This document shows positions 35,312-44,812 of a DNA stretch of 64,000 nt, in pieces. Location: contig VSPE01000006.1 of NCBI GenBank assembly GCA_009775225.1, forward strand, positions 1-64,000. Reading direction: 5' to 3'. The stretch's first letter is position 1. Every line of letters begins with the position of its first letter. Source of the DNA: Muribaculaceae bacterium (GTDB lineage: Bacteria > Bacteroidota > Bacteroidia > Bacteroidales > Muribaculaceae). The notes beneath the pieces are model-generated. The model saw only the letters and a list, made by a program, of their open reading frames with translations, was not told where the DNA came from and searched no databases. Made by a program: the position numbers and the translations under genes.

Positions 35312-37330
35312 ATGCCAATCATGCGACTGACTCCATACATACTCGCTATCCTTGCCTGCGCACCGCTGAGCGCTGCCGCCGCCACGGCCGACATCGACAC
35401 CGATGCCGACACCACTGCCCGCGCACTACGCGAAGTGGTGGTCACGGCCACACGGCCGCCGGTGGAGGTAATACCCGTGCAGCGCCTCGGCGGTGAGGAA
35501 CTAAAGCGCCTCAATAGCCAGAGCGTGGCCGACGCCCTCCGCTACTTCTCGGGGGTGCAGGTCAAGGACTACGGCGGCGTTGGCGGCATCAAGACCGTGA
35601 ACATCCGCTCTATGGGCACCAACCACTCCGGCGTGGTGTACGACGGTATCGAGCTTGGCAACGCGCAGAACGGTCAAATCGACCTGGGCCAGTTCTCGCT
35701 CGACAACGTAGAGGCAATCTCGCTCTACAACGGCCAGAAAAGCGAAATACTGCAACCGGCACGCGACTACGGCAGCGCCGGCACCATATACATACGCACG
35801 CGCACACCACGCTTCGCCGAAGGGAAGAACTACAATGCCCGCGCTACATTCCGCACCGGCTCGTTCGACCTCATAAACCCCTCGGCTCTCGTAGAGCTGC
35901 GGCTATCCGAGAATGTAAACGCCTCGCTCAGCACCGAGTGGATAAACTCGAGCGGAAAATATAAATTCCGCTATCGCCGCGTGAACGCCGCCGGCGAGAC
36001 GGCCTACGACACCACCGCCGTAAGGCAGAACGGCGACATAAACGCACTGCGCGCCGAGCTGAACCTCAACGGCTCTATCAACGAAGGCGAGTGGCACTTC
36101 AAGGTGTACCACTACGACTCGGAGCGCGGCGTGCCGGGCGCGATTGTAAACAATGTGTGGCGGCGCGGCGAGCGCATTTGGGACAACAACTCCTTTGCGC
36201 AAGGCTCTTTCACCAAGTGTATAGGCCGCTTCACCACGCTTGCAAACGTGAAATATTCGTTCTACCGCACGCACTACGTAAACAACGACGACAAGCAGAT
36301 AAAAATCGACAATATATACCGCCAGCGCGAGTTCTACATATCCACCGCAAACGAATATGCCATACTGCCGCAGTGGCGCGTGTCGGCAAGCTACGATTTT
36401 ATGTGGAACGCTCTTGCCGCCGACATGACAGGCTTTGCGCGCCCCGACCGCTTCTCACACATAGTGGCAGTGGCAACGGCTCTGAACCTCAAGCGTTTCA
36501 AAGCTCTGGCAAGCGGCATGGGCACCTTCATCCACGACATTCTGCGCGGGCAGCAGTCGCCTGCCGACAAGCACGTGTTCACTCCTGCCATTTACCTCAG
36601 CGGCAATCCTCTGCGCAACCGCGACTTCTCGGTGCGCGCCTTCGTGAAACGCTCATTCAGGATGCCTACCTTCAACGACCTCTACTATGCCGACATGGGC
36701 AACTCCAAGCTCAACCCCGAGCGCGTGACCCAGTACAACATCGGCCTTCTCTATGACCACAGCGCCAACAGCTTCATATCGGCAGCGCGTGTAAGCGTCG
36801 ACGGCTACATCAACCGTGTGAAAGACAAAATAGTGGCATACCCCAAGGGGCAGCAGTTCCGCTGGACGATGCTCAACCTCGGGGTGGTAGACATCAAAGG
36901 CGTGGATATATCGGCTCTGCTTACCCTGAACCCGGCAAGCGAGCTATTCGTAACGCTGCGCGCACAATACACATGGCAGCGCGCTATCGACGTCACCAAT
37001 CCGGCCGACAACTACTACCGCGACCAAATCCCCTATATACCCCACCACTCCGGCTCGGCGGTCATCAACGCCGTATGGCGCCGGTGGAACTTCAACTGCT
37101 CCTACATCTACGTGGGCGAGCGCTACAACCAGCAGGAGAATATCCGCTACAACTACACCCAGCCGTGGTACACCACCGACCTCTCGCTGAGCCGCGACTT
37201 CACATTCGGGCGGGTCAATTTCCGCGCTCTTCTTGAGGTAAACAATGTTTTCGCGCAGGACTACGATGTAATCATCAACTACCCTATGCCCAAACGCAAC
37301 TACCGACTCACTCTCACCGTAGAAATATAA
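35312..37330 (+). CDS. btuB: BtuB-like TonB-dependent corrinoid receptor
   Basis: About 672 residues from the ATG at 35312 (Met4 at 35321 also fits the signal peptide). The mature N-terminus carries a TonB-box-like REVVVTATRPP. The plug follows (about 60-180, with VQVKDYGGVGGIKTVNIRSM and YDGIELGNAQNGQIDL), then a beta-barrel ending in NYRLTLTVEI with a terminal aromatic-rich strand. Without STN or carboxypeptidase-type domains it resembles BtuB and not SusC. The cobalamin riboswitch ahead of it supports vitamin B12 or other corrinoids as the substrate. Four surface-protein genes follow in the same operon. Confidence 0.9.
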   Translation: MPIMRLTPYILAILACAPLSAAAATADIDTDADTTARALREVVVTATRPPVEVIPVQRLGGEELKRLNSQSVADALRYFSGVQVKDYGGVGGIKTVNIRSMGTNHSGVVYDGIELGNAQNGQIDLGQFSLDNVEAISLYNGQKSEILQPARDYGSAGTIYIRTRTPRFAEGKNYNARATFRTGSFDLINPSALVELRLSENVNASLSTEWINSSGKYKFRYRRVNAAGETAYDTTAVRQNGDINALRAELNLNGSINEGEWHFKVYHYDSERGVPGAIVNNVWRRGERIWDNNSFAQGSFTKCIGRFTTLANVKYSFYRTHYVNNDDKQIKIDNIYRQREFYISTANEYAILPQWRVSASYDFMWNALAADMTGFARPDRFSHIVAVATALNLKRFKALASGMGTFIHDILRGQQSPADKHVFTPAIYLSGNPLRNRDFSVRAFVKRSFRMPTFNDLYYADMGNSKLNPERVTQYNIGLLYDHSANSFISAARVSVDGYINRVKDKIVAYPKGQQFRWTMLNLGVVDIKGVDISALLTLNPASELFVTLRAQYTWQRAIDVTNPADNYYRDQIPYIPHHSGSAVINAVWRRWNFNCSYIYVGERYNQQENIRYNYTQPWYTTDLSLSRDFTFGRVNFRALLEVNNVFAQDYDVIINYPMPKRNYRLTLTVEI

Positions 37331-37353
37331 GCTCATTCTCCCGCCTCTCCGCC

Positions 37354-38514
37354 ATGAGGAATTTCATTCGTTATACCATAGTTTATTTTCTGCCGCTCAT
37401 GCTGAGTGCCACGGGCTGTCGCGATGACGAGCTCGTGGTGCCCGCTGAGTACGACCCCGTGCCGGAGGTTCCCGCCACCGATACGGCAATCAGAGGCTTC
37501 TATCTCGTAAACGAAGGAAACATGGGCTCTAACAAGTGCACGCTCGATTACTTCGACTATTTCACAGGACTATACGCCCGCAACTTCTACGCCGAGCGCA
37601 ACCCCGCTGTAATCAAAGAGCTTGGCGACGTAGGCAACGACATAGGCATCTATGGCTCGAAGCTATACGTCGTGGTAAACTGCTCGCACAAAGTCGAGGT
37701 GATGGATGCCAAAAGCGGCGTCCGCATCGGCCAGATTGATATACCCAACTGCCGCTACGTGCGCTTCCACCGCGGCAAAGCCTATGTGAGCTCATATGTA
37801 GGGCCGGTACTCATCGACCCCGACGCCCCCAAAGGCGCCGTCTACGAGATAGACACTCTGTCGCTCCGCGCCACACGCAAGGTAAGCGTGGGCTATCAGC
37901 CCGAAGAGATGGAGGTCGTCGACGACTATATGTATGTGGCCAACTCTGGCGGCTACCGCGCGCCGGCCTACGACAACACCGTGTCGGTAATCCAGATGAT
38001 AGACTTCAAGCAAGTCAGACAGATACCCGTGGGCATAAACCTGCACCGACTCAAGAAAGACCGCTACAAAAAACTGTGGGTGAGCTCGCGCGGCGACTAC
38101 ATGACACGCCCCTCGCGGCTGTATGTGCTCGAAAAGAACAGGAGCAACAACCAGATGTATGTCACCGACACCATCCCTGTCGCCGTCTCGAATATGGCTC
38201 TAAAAGGCGACTCGCTCTATTATTACGCCACCGAGTGGAACAATTTCACTGCATCGAACACCATCTCTTACGGCATCATCGACATCCGCACTAAAGAAGT
38301 GGTGTCGACAAACTTCATAAGCGACGGCACCGACGCCGACATTGTCATACCCTACGGCATAGCCGTACACCCCGAGACCGGCGACATTTTTGTCACCGAC
38401 GCGCGCAACTATGTCAGCTCCGGCACTCTATACTGTTTCTCGCCCGAAGGCAAATGCAAGTGGAGCGTGCGCACCGGCGATATTCCGGCACATATAGCCT
38501 TCCTTCCAATATGA
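37354..38514 (+). CDS. btuG: DUF5074 propeller lipoprotein, BtuG-like corrinoid-binding candidate
   Basis: A 386-residue lipoprotein with Cys22 in SATGC. The body is built of repeated beta-propeller blades of the YncE/DUF5074 type, for example GFYLVNEGNMGSNKCTLDYF, KLYVVVNCSHKVEVMDAKSG and IPYGIAVHPETGDIFVTDA. In Bacteroides, BtuG is a surface lipoprotein propeller encoded next to BtuB; it captures B12 with very high affinity and passes it to the receptor. Position, size, lipidation and riboswitch control all fit BtuG. It has no C-terminal sorting tail. The stop overlaps the next start by 4 bases. Confidence 0.78.
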   Translation: MRNFIRYTIVYFLPLMLSATGCRDDELVVPAEYDPVPEVPATDTAIRGFYLVNEGNMGSNKCTLDYFDYFTGLYARNFYAERNPAVIKELGDVGNDIGIYGSKLYVVVNCSHKVEVMDAKSGVRIGQIDIPNCRYVRFHRGKAYVSSYVGPVLIDPDAPKGAVYEIDTLSLRATRKVSVGYQPEEMEVVDDYMYVANSGGYRAPAYDNTVSVIQMIDFKQVRQIPVGINLHRLKKDRYKKLWVSSRGDYMTRPSRLYVLEKNRSNNQMYVTDTIPVAVSNMALKGDSLYYYATEWNNFTASNTISYGIIDIRTKEVVSTNFISDGTDADIVIPYGIAVHPETGDIFVTDARNYVSSGTLYCFSPEGKCKWSVRTGDIPAHIAFLPI

Positions 38515-39713
38515 AACATCTCCTCCTTGCCATATTATGCGCCGCAGCCATCTCGGGATGCACTCACAGCATCGACACCGTCAATCTCGGTATCGACGAC
38601 GTCTACTACATCTACCGCATGCAGAAGCTGCCGCTGCACTCCGCCCTTACCGGCGAGCACTACCGCTGGAGTGTCGATGGCAGTGACTGCGGCACCGACG
38701 CGCCCGACTATATCTTCCTCGCGGCCGAAGAAGGCACTTACAGCCTCAGCTTCGACATCATTGACGCAGCCACTCCATACCACTTCGACTTCACCGTGCA
38801 TGTGCTCCACGAAGAAGTGGAATACAGCCCCTACATAGCCCATGTCTATGAGTACAGGCCTGCTCCCGGGCAGTTTGTCAACGAAATGCCAAAATACGAG
38901 CCGGGCGACACCGAGGCTGACATGGTCAGGAAAGCCCAGGACTGCATTTCGGGCACAAACGACGTGATGATAAGCCTCGGAGCATACGGCGGATATGTGA
39001 CTTTCGGCTTCGACCATACGGTGGTCAACATCCCCGGCGAATATGACTTCCGCATATGGGGAAATGCCTTCTACGAGCTTATCAACCCCGAGCTCAAAGG
39101 CGGCTCCTGCGAGCCGGGCATTGTCTGGGTCAGCTACGACACCAACTGCAACGGGCTGCCCGACGACACATGGTATGAACTTGCCGGCAGCGACTATGGC
39201 AATCCTGCCACAAGACACGCATACACACTCACATATTCGGCTCCCGACCCCGACCGCGAACCGGTGAAAAACGGCAGCTTCATCGACGATGCCGCCTATA
39301 TCGCCTGGACTGACAGCGACGGAGCCTCAGGCTTCGTGCCGCACAACATCTTCCACAAACAGAGCTACTGGCCTATGTGGCTCCACGACAGAACATACTC
39401 GCTCAGCGGCTCCTGCCTGCCGCCAAACGCTATCGACACAAGCGGCAACGGCACATACTTCGTGCTTTACTCGTTCGCATGGGGATATGTCGACAACCAC
39501 CCCAACGACAACGACGAACTCAACAGCTTCAAGATAGACTGGGCCGTAGACGCCGACGGCATGCCTGTCGCCCTGCCGGGCATAGACTTCGTAAGAGTGC
39601 AGACGGGCATCAACCAGTACTGTGGATGGATAGGCGAGACATCTACCGAACTGTCGAAAGCTGTCGACCTGCACATCCCTATTCTCCCCGATTTACCGCC
39701 GGAACCAATCTAA
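38511..39713 (+). CDS. Surface lipoprotein of the corrinoid operon, shared domain (BtuH-like candidate)
   Basis: A 400-residue protein; the ATG at 38511 overlaps the previous stop (ATGA), and a longer frame from 38454 is rejected. The lipobox is AAISGC with Cys17. Residues about 20-105 form a PKD-like beta domain. Residues about 110-390 share a domain with the protein at 41222: APGQFVN, GGYVTFGFDHTVVN, NGLPDDTWYELAGS, LSGSCLP, FKIDWAVDADG and QYCGWIGETSTEL. Surface corrinoid-binding lipoproteins named BtuH have been described from such loci. Whether this is the same family needs a search, so the role is an inference from the operon. Confidence 0.75.
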   Translation: MKHLLLAILCAAAISGCTHSIDTVNLGIDDVYYIYRMQKLPLHSALTGEHYRWSVDGSDCGTDAPDYIFLAAEEGTYSLSFDIIDAATPYHFDFTVHVLHEEVEYSPYIAHVYEYRPAPGQFVNEMPKYEPGDTEADMVRKAQDCISGTNDVMISLGAYGGYVTFGFDHTVVNIPGEYDFRIWGNAFYELINPELKGGSCEPGIVWVSYDTNCNGLPDDTWYELAGSDYGNPATRHAYTLTYSAPDPDREPVKNGSFIDDAAYIAWTDSDGASGFVPHNIFHKQSYWPMWLHDRTYSLSGSCLPPNAIDTSGNGTYFVLYSFAWGYVDNHPNDNDELNSFKIDWAVDADGMPVALPGIDFVRVQTGINQYCGWIGETSTELSKAVDLHIPILPDLPPEPI

Positions 39714-39736
39714 GAAAATCATAAGCACCTCATATT

Positions 39737-41194
39737 ATGAAGATTTTATACGCATTTTTAATGGGTACGCTCCCTCTTTGTGCCTTCTCCGCCGAAAAAG
39801 AATACACCGACGGCGTATTCATCGTAAACGAAGACTGGTATGGACACAGCAACTCAAGCATCAATTTCCTCCATCCCGACGACCCCGACGGCAACTACTG
39901 GGACTACCGCATATTCCGCGAAGCAAATCCGGGAAAAGAGCTGGGCTGCACCAACCAGTACGGAGCCATCCACCGGGGACGTTTCTATCTCATAGCCAAG
40001 CAGGAACGCGACCCTGGCGCCACCGTCACCGGAGGCCGCATCACCGTGGCCGACGCCCGAACAATGAAGATGCTCTATCAGTCGACCCTGATAGACCCCT
40101 CGGGCATGCAGTGCGACGGACGCGCCTTCGCCGGCTACGACGACCACAAAGGCTACATATCCACCAGCCACGGCGTGTGGGTATTCGACCTCGACAACTA
40201 CAGGGTAAAAGGCATGATAGACGGCACCGAGAACCCTAACGGCTACTCGGCCGGAGGCAACACAAACTCGGCCGGCGCACTCTATCACGGCCAATGCGGC
40301 TCTATGGTGATAGCCGGCGGCGCCTTGTTTGTGGCTCATCAGGAATACGGGCTGATAAAAATAGACCCGACGACCGACACTCACACCGCCACCTTTACCA
40401 TAGGCGACAAGGTCGGACACGACGGTGCAGGCATCGGCTCGGTGGTGAAAGCGAAAGACGGCTCGCTGTGGCTCAGCGTCACCGCCGACACCGGCGGTCT
40501 GGGCGAGATGCTTCCTTATCTTATCAAAGTCGACCCGGCTACCCTCGCTTACAAAATCATCAATATACCCGACGGATGCTATCCCCCGGCGTCTTCGTGG
40601 TACGCCTGGACTCCTGATTCATTCTGCGCCTCCTCACAGAACAACGTTCTCTACTGGTGCGGCGGCGAAAACAGCTGGTTCAGCACTTACCGTATCTTCC
40701 GCTACGACATCGACAGCGGCGACATAAGCCTTATCATTGACCTTAACGAAGAAGACCCTGTCGCTCCGTGGAAAGTGTACGGGTGCTCGATGCGCGTGCA
40801 TCCGCAAAGCGACGAAATATATATGTCGCTCTGCCATGAATTCGGCACTCAGGTCTACATCACACGCCGCACCGACGCCTATGGCAACACCATACGTGAC
40901 TACGACATGATACAGAACTACTGGTTCCCGTCTATACCTGTCTTTCCGCAGCACGACGGCGACGAGGCCGGCATCGCGGATGCGACACCCGGCACCGCTC
41001 CGGGCCTGATATACGAAGGGGGCAGCATCACCGCCACAATGGCCGACGGTCTCACCCTTGAGATATACAGCATCCAGGGAGTACGGCTTATGTCAAGAGC
41101 CATCGACGGCGACAGAGCTTCGTTTGCCATCGACTTGCCCGGAGGCATATATGTGGCCCGTCTGGGGCATACTGTCTTCAAATTCAAGAAATAA
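39737..41194 (+). CDS. Second DUF5074 propeller protein, with a type IX sorting tail
   Basis: A 485-residue protein with signal peptide MKILYAFLMGTLPLCAFS and no lipobox cysteine. It is a paralogue of the BtuG-like lipoprotein: GVFIVNEDWYGHSNSSINFL corresponds to GFYLVNEGNMGSNKCTLDYF, and propeller blades follow to about residue 405. Unlike the first copy, it ends in a ~75-residue type IX secretion tail (LEIYSIQGVRLMS ... LPGGIYVARLGHTVFKFKK). It is therefore probably delivered to the surface by the Por system, not by lipid anchoring. The spacing from the previous gene is 23 bases. Confidence 0.78.
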   Translation: MKILYAFLMGTLPLCAFSAEKEYTDGVFIVNEDWYGHSNSSINFLHPDDPDGNYWDYRIFREANPGKELGCTNQYGAIHRGRFYLIAKQERDPGATVTGGRITVADARTMKMLYQSTLIDPSGMQCDGRAFAGYDDHKGYISTSHGVWVFDLDNYRVKGMIDGTENPNGYSAGGNTNSAGALYHGQCGSMVIAGGALFVAHQEYGLIKIDPTTDTHTATFTIGDKVGHDGAGIGSVVKAKDGSLWLSVTADTGGLGEMLPYLIKVDPATLAYKIINIPDGCYPPASSWYAWTPDSFCASSQNNVLYWCGGENSWFSTYRIFRYDIDSGDISLIIDLNEEDPVAPWKVYGCSMRVHPQSDEIYMSLCHEFGTQVYITRRTDAYGNTIRDYDMIQNYWFPSIPVFPQHDGDEAGIADATPGTAPGLIYEGGSITATMADGLTLEIYSIQGVRLMSRAIDGDRASFAIDLPGGIYVARLGHTVFKFKK

Positions 41195-41221
41195 TCCATC
41201 ATAATCCAATCACACAATTCC

Positions 41222-44200
41222 ATGTTAAAAAAAATCTTTCTGGGCCTGTCTCTGCTCTCTTTTGCAGTGACGGCAAGTGCACAGACCGAAGGTCTCGCAC
41301 CAAAAGACGTGGCCGACTACAATGCCGTGGCACGACTCGACGCCTACGGTACCGACCAGCTGTGGAACGAATTTTTCACACTGCCGTCGGGTGTAAGTGC
41401 CTACGACAACAATGACTTCGCCGACAAGGGCATCACATTCACTTACGAGAACAGCAATCCCGACCTGCTGACGGTGACGAACTGCGGCTACGACAGCAAC
41501 AAATCGTACCGCAGAAACAATGTGACATGGTCGCTGAAACCCCTTACGGCAGGTGAAGCCACCCTCACCATACACTGCAACTACAACGGCGTCACCACCA
41601 CTGCCACACGCCGCTTCATCGTCACCGAACCTGCCGACAATCCTTTCACCCCGAACGTGCGCAACGTAAACGGTCTTACCGGCCTTCGTGACGACAAGCA
41701 AAAGACCGTCACAATCTATTTCACCAACTTCTTCAATAGCCCGGCAGGCTGGAACGACCCTTCACTCTGGGAAGCAAACGGCATAAGCTGGGGCTTCGAT
41801 TGCGACAACACCGCACTCATCAGCAACATCGAAACAACGCTAAGCGGCACATACGCTCAGGGCATCCTGACAGTCGAGCCTGTCACCGGCAAGGCCACAC
41901 TCACAGCCTGGACTGAGCGCAACGGCGTGCGTGTGGAAAGTCCCTACGAAATCGACCTCTATAAAGTGAGGGCTAACGACGACAACGCCTCTCTGCTCCT
42001 CACTCCCGGCACATATACGCTCGACGTATTCACCAACGACCGCAAGACCGGCACACCGCCATGCACCATCATTTCGCAACCTGAGCACGGCAACGTATCG
42101 CAAAGCACTTTCACCGACAACTACGGCGCCGAAAAGCCATGCCTTGTGTACACACTAGACAGTGTCGAAGGCATAGCCAACTGGAGCAAAGACTCTTTTG
42201 CCTACCGCCTGACCGACGGCGACGAGCACAGCGACGCTACCGTCGAAATTACTTTGAGACACAATCCTACCGTAGCCAAAATATGGGAATTTGTACCTGC
42301 CCCGGGGCAGTTTGTAAACACTGCCTCGTTCAAGAGCGCCGACAACCTGATTGGCTCAGGCGACACAGGTGGCACATCCACCATACCGTCAACAACAGGA
42401 CTGGTGTCGCTCGGCGGTTTCGGCGGCTATGTAGTGGTCGGCTTCGACCAGCCGGTTGTCAACGACCCCCGCAACCCCTATGGCGTAGACTTCACCATCA
42501 GCGGCAATGCCTTCGAAGCCGGTGTCAAAGGATACTGGAGCGAACCGGGAGCCGTGATGGTGATGCGCGACGACAACGGCAACGGGCTGCCCGACGACAC
42601 CTGGTATGAGCTCGCCGGCTCGAACTACTGGTTCAAGACCTCGCGCCGCGACATCACTTTCACCTACGAAGACCCCGGCTACGCATCGCGCTATTACATT
42701 CCCTACACAGCTTCCGACGGCTTCAACGGCTGCGTACCCTCCAACCAGTTCCACCAGCAGAGCTACTTCCCCGACCCGAGCATCTACACCGACGTGCACC
42801 TCACCGACGGCAACAAGCTATCGCTCTCAGGCACTCACATCAACGCCGTCTACGACCTGCGCGCGCCATCCTACATCGAGTGCTACAGACCGCTGGCTTT
42901 CGGATACTGCGACAATCATGCAACCACAGGCGACCTGACAAAAGCCCGAAATCCGTACTTTGAAGACGAAAACGGCAAAGTGACCGACGGCTTCGACATC
43001 GACTGGGCCGTGGACAGCAATGGCGAATATGTGCATCTTGACCACATCGACTTCATAAAAGTGTACAACTCTGTCAACCAGCAGTGCGGATGGCTCGGAG
43101 AATCGTCGACGGAGGTCGGCGCAATAGTCATCACCGAGCCCGACCCGACACAGGAAAAGCCGGGCGACTACTACATCAACTACGCCGGCATTACCCAGCT
43201 GCAGGTCGTGGAAGGCAAGACCTGTCTCTACGAAGGCTTTGCCTTTCACAACGGTAAACGCATGGAAGGCACAACCGCACGCTGGAGTGTCGAAGACGAA
43301 AGCATAGGCACTATCGACAGCAACGGCCTTTTCACCGCACTTAAGACCGGCGCCACCAAAATACACTTCAGCGCCACCGACCTCGCGCCCGACGATGTTT
43401 TCGAGGTAGAGGTAGTGACTCTCACCGGCGTGCAGATAGCACGCGAAGGCAATGCCACCACCGTAAGCAACGCCGAGGGCACCGCTCTGGTCGGCGAAAA
43501 GCACTTCTACTCCACCGTCAGCCTCACCACAAACGGCTCGTCGATAAACGGCACCGGTGCAAACCACTTCATCTATGACACCTACAGCTGGACAAGCTCC
43601 GACCCCGAAGTGGCACGCATCGACAAGGGCGGCTTCTTCGAGACACTGAAAGCAGGCCAGACAACTCTCACGGCAACATCTGACACCGACCCGTCGCTTT
43701 CCACCACTTTCAATCTCACCGTCCTCGACCTGCCTGAAGTCAACCGATACAACAATTACCTCGTCGTCGAAGACGGTCGTCTGTCGCAGGAAGAGCTCAA
43801 CGCCACGACCTTCAGCAACGACCAGATTTTCATAGCAAAGCTCGTCGACGGACGCGCCACATATAAAAAACGCGTCGACCTCGCGCTCGTCAAGGTTGAG
43901 CCGGAAGGCTACGACGATATGTTCTACATTGAGAACAACCGCCTGTGCAACCGCCTCGTAAAAGGCGACTGGCGCGAATACCGCCTCACCGTAGAGGGCA
44001 CCCTCGGCGATATTACCACAACGCTGACACTCCCCGTACTGCACACCTCTGCAAACTCCACCGTGGCAGCACCGACAATCGATGAAACAAAAAAAATCGT
44101 GATTGACACCAATACACGCTCCGGCTCGCTCGACCTCGCCGACGTATTCGTGATAAACGGAAGCCCCGAGCTGTACACCGCCACCTATCGTCTCGCCACG

Positions 44201-44644
44201 GGCAGCAGCGTACCCGAAGGGCTGACAGCAAGCATTGCCGAAGGCATAATCACAGTGACGCTCGACGACGAGGCCGAGCTCAGCAATGGCGCCGCAATAG
44301 AGGTGGAAGGCCAAATAAGACGCGCCACTCAGCTCCACAAAGCCGCCGACATCACACCCGAAGCTCCTACATACCACAAGGTAAGCATCCCTGTAACCAT
44401 GACTTCGGGCATCAAGAACGCTGCGGCACCCTCTTCGCTGACTATATACCCCAATCCGGCCGTATACAGCTTTACTCTCGGCAACAGTGAGCCTGTGGCC
44501 GTCACATTGTGGTCGGCAGCAGGTGCACGCGTATTCGCAGGCACGGTAGCACCAGGTCAGGCAGTCGACGTATCCACCCTACCCGCCGGCCTCTACTTCG
44601 TAGTCTTAGAAGACGGCACCACCCTCAAGCTCATCAAGAAATAA
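41222..44644 (+). CDS. Large multidomain surface protein with the shared corrinoid-operon domain and sorting tail
   Basis: A 1140-residue protein with a signal peptide (1-20). Residues about 25-350 are beta-sandwich modules. Residues about 352-636 are the same domain as in the 400-residue lipoprotein at 38511 (APGQFVN 360-366, NGLPDDTWYELAGS 454-467, FDIDWAVDSNGEYV 591-604, QQCGWLGESSTEV 620-632). Residues about 640-830 are two Ig-like domains of the bacterial Big_2 type (SIGTIDSNGLFTALKTG, VARIDKGGFFETLKAG). Further beta modules follow, and a canonical type IX sorting domain ends it (LTIYPNPAVYSF ... STLPAGLYFVVL ... LIKK). It is the last gene of the riboswitch operon. Confidence 0.8.
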   Translation: MLKKIFLGLSLLSFAVTASAQTEGLAPKDVADYNAVARLDAYGTDQLWNEFFTLPSGVSAYDNNDFADKGITFTYENSNPDLLTVTNCGYDSNKSYRRNNVTWSLKPLTAGEATLTIHCNYNGVTTTATRRFIVTEPADNPFTPNVRNVNGLTGLRDDKQKTVTIYFTNFFNSPAGWNDPSLWEANGISWGFDCDNTALISNIETTLSGTYAQGILTVEPVTGKATLTAWTERNGVRVESPYEIDLYKVRANDDNASLLLTPGTYTLDVFTNDRKTGTPPCTIISQPEHGNVSQSTFTDNYGAEKPCLVYTLDSVEGIANWSKDSFAYRLTDGDEHSDATVEITLRHNPTVAKIWEFVPAPGQFVNTASFKSADNLIGSGDTGGTSTIPSTTGLVSLGGFGGYVVVGFDQPVVNDPRNPYGVDFTISGNAFEAGVKGYWSEPGAVMVMRDDNGNGLPDDTWYELAGSNYWFKTSRRDITFTYEDPGYASRYYIPYTASDGFNGCVPSNQFHQQSYFPDPSIYTDVHLTDGNKLSLSGTHINAVYDLRAPSYIECYRPLAFGYCDNHATTGDLTKARNPYFEDENGKVTDGFDIDWAVDSNGEYVHLDHIDFIKVYNSVNQQCGWLGESSTEVGAIVITEPDPTQEKPGDYYINYAGITQLQVVEGKTCLYEGFAFHNGKRMEGTTARWSVEDESIGTIDSNGLFTALKTGATKIHFSATDLAPDDVFEVEVVTLTGVQIAREGNATTVSNAEGTALVGEKHFYSTVSLTTNGSSINGTGANHFIYDTYSWTSSDPEVARIDKGGFFETLKAGQTTLTATSDTDPSLSTTFNLTVLDLPEVNRYNNYLVVEDGRLSQEELNATTFSNDQIFIAKLVDGRATYKKRVDLALVKVEPEGYDDMFYIENNRLCNRLVKGDWREYRLTVEGTLGDITTTLTLPVLHTSANSTVAAPTIDETKKIVIDTNTRSGSLDLADVFVINGSPELYTATYRLATGSSVPEGLTASIAEGIITVTLDDEAELSNGAAIEVEGQIRRATQLHKAADITPEAPTYHKVSIPVTMTSGIKNAAAPSSLTIYPNPAVYSFTLGNSEPVAVTLWSAAGARVFAGTVAPGQAVDVSTLPAGLYFVVLEDGTTLKLIKK

Positions 44645-44665
44645 GCATACATCCTTATTATCCTG

Positions 44666-44699
44666 AAAGATGCAGGTTTCCTTCGAGGCCTGCATCTTT
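44666..44699 (+). terminator. Terminator of the corrinoid-uptake operon
   Basis: A perfect 11-bp stem AAAGATGCAGG / CCTGCATCTTT (44666-44676 with 44689-44699), 12-base loop, 21 bases after the last gene. The following T-run is short. Confidence 0.8.
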
Positions 44700-44783
44700 C
44701 TCATATAGGCAAGAGGACTTATATCCTTCTATCAAAAAATTTTTTTATTCCTTCTTTACGCCCTCCACTGAAATTATTTGTTG

Positions 44784-44791
44784 TATCTTTG
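44784..44791 (+). promoter_or_regulatory. -7 box of the DEAD-box helicase gene
   Basis: TATCTTTG fits TAnnTTTG and lies 21 bases before the start codon. The -33 region is poor, so this is a partial promoter call. Confidence 0.5.
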
Positions 44792-44812
44792 TAGATTGAT
44801 TAAAACAAAAGC

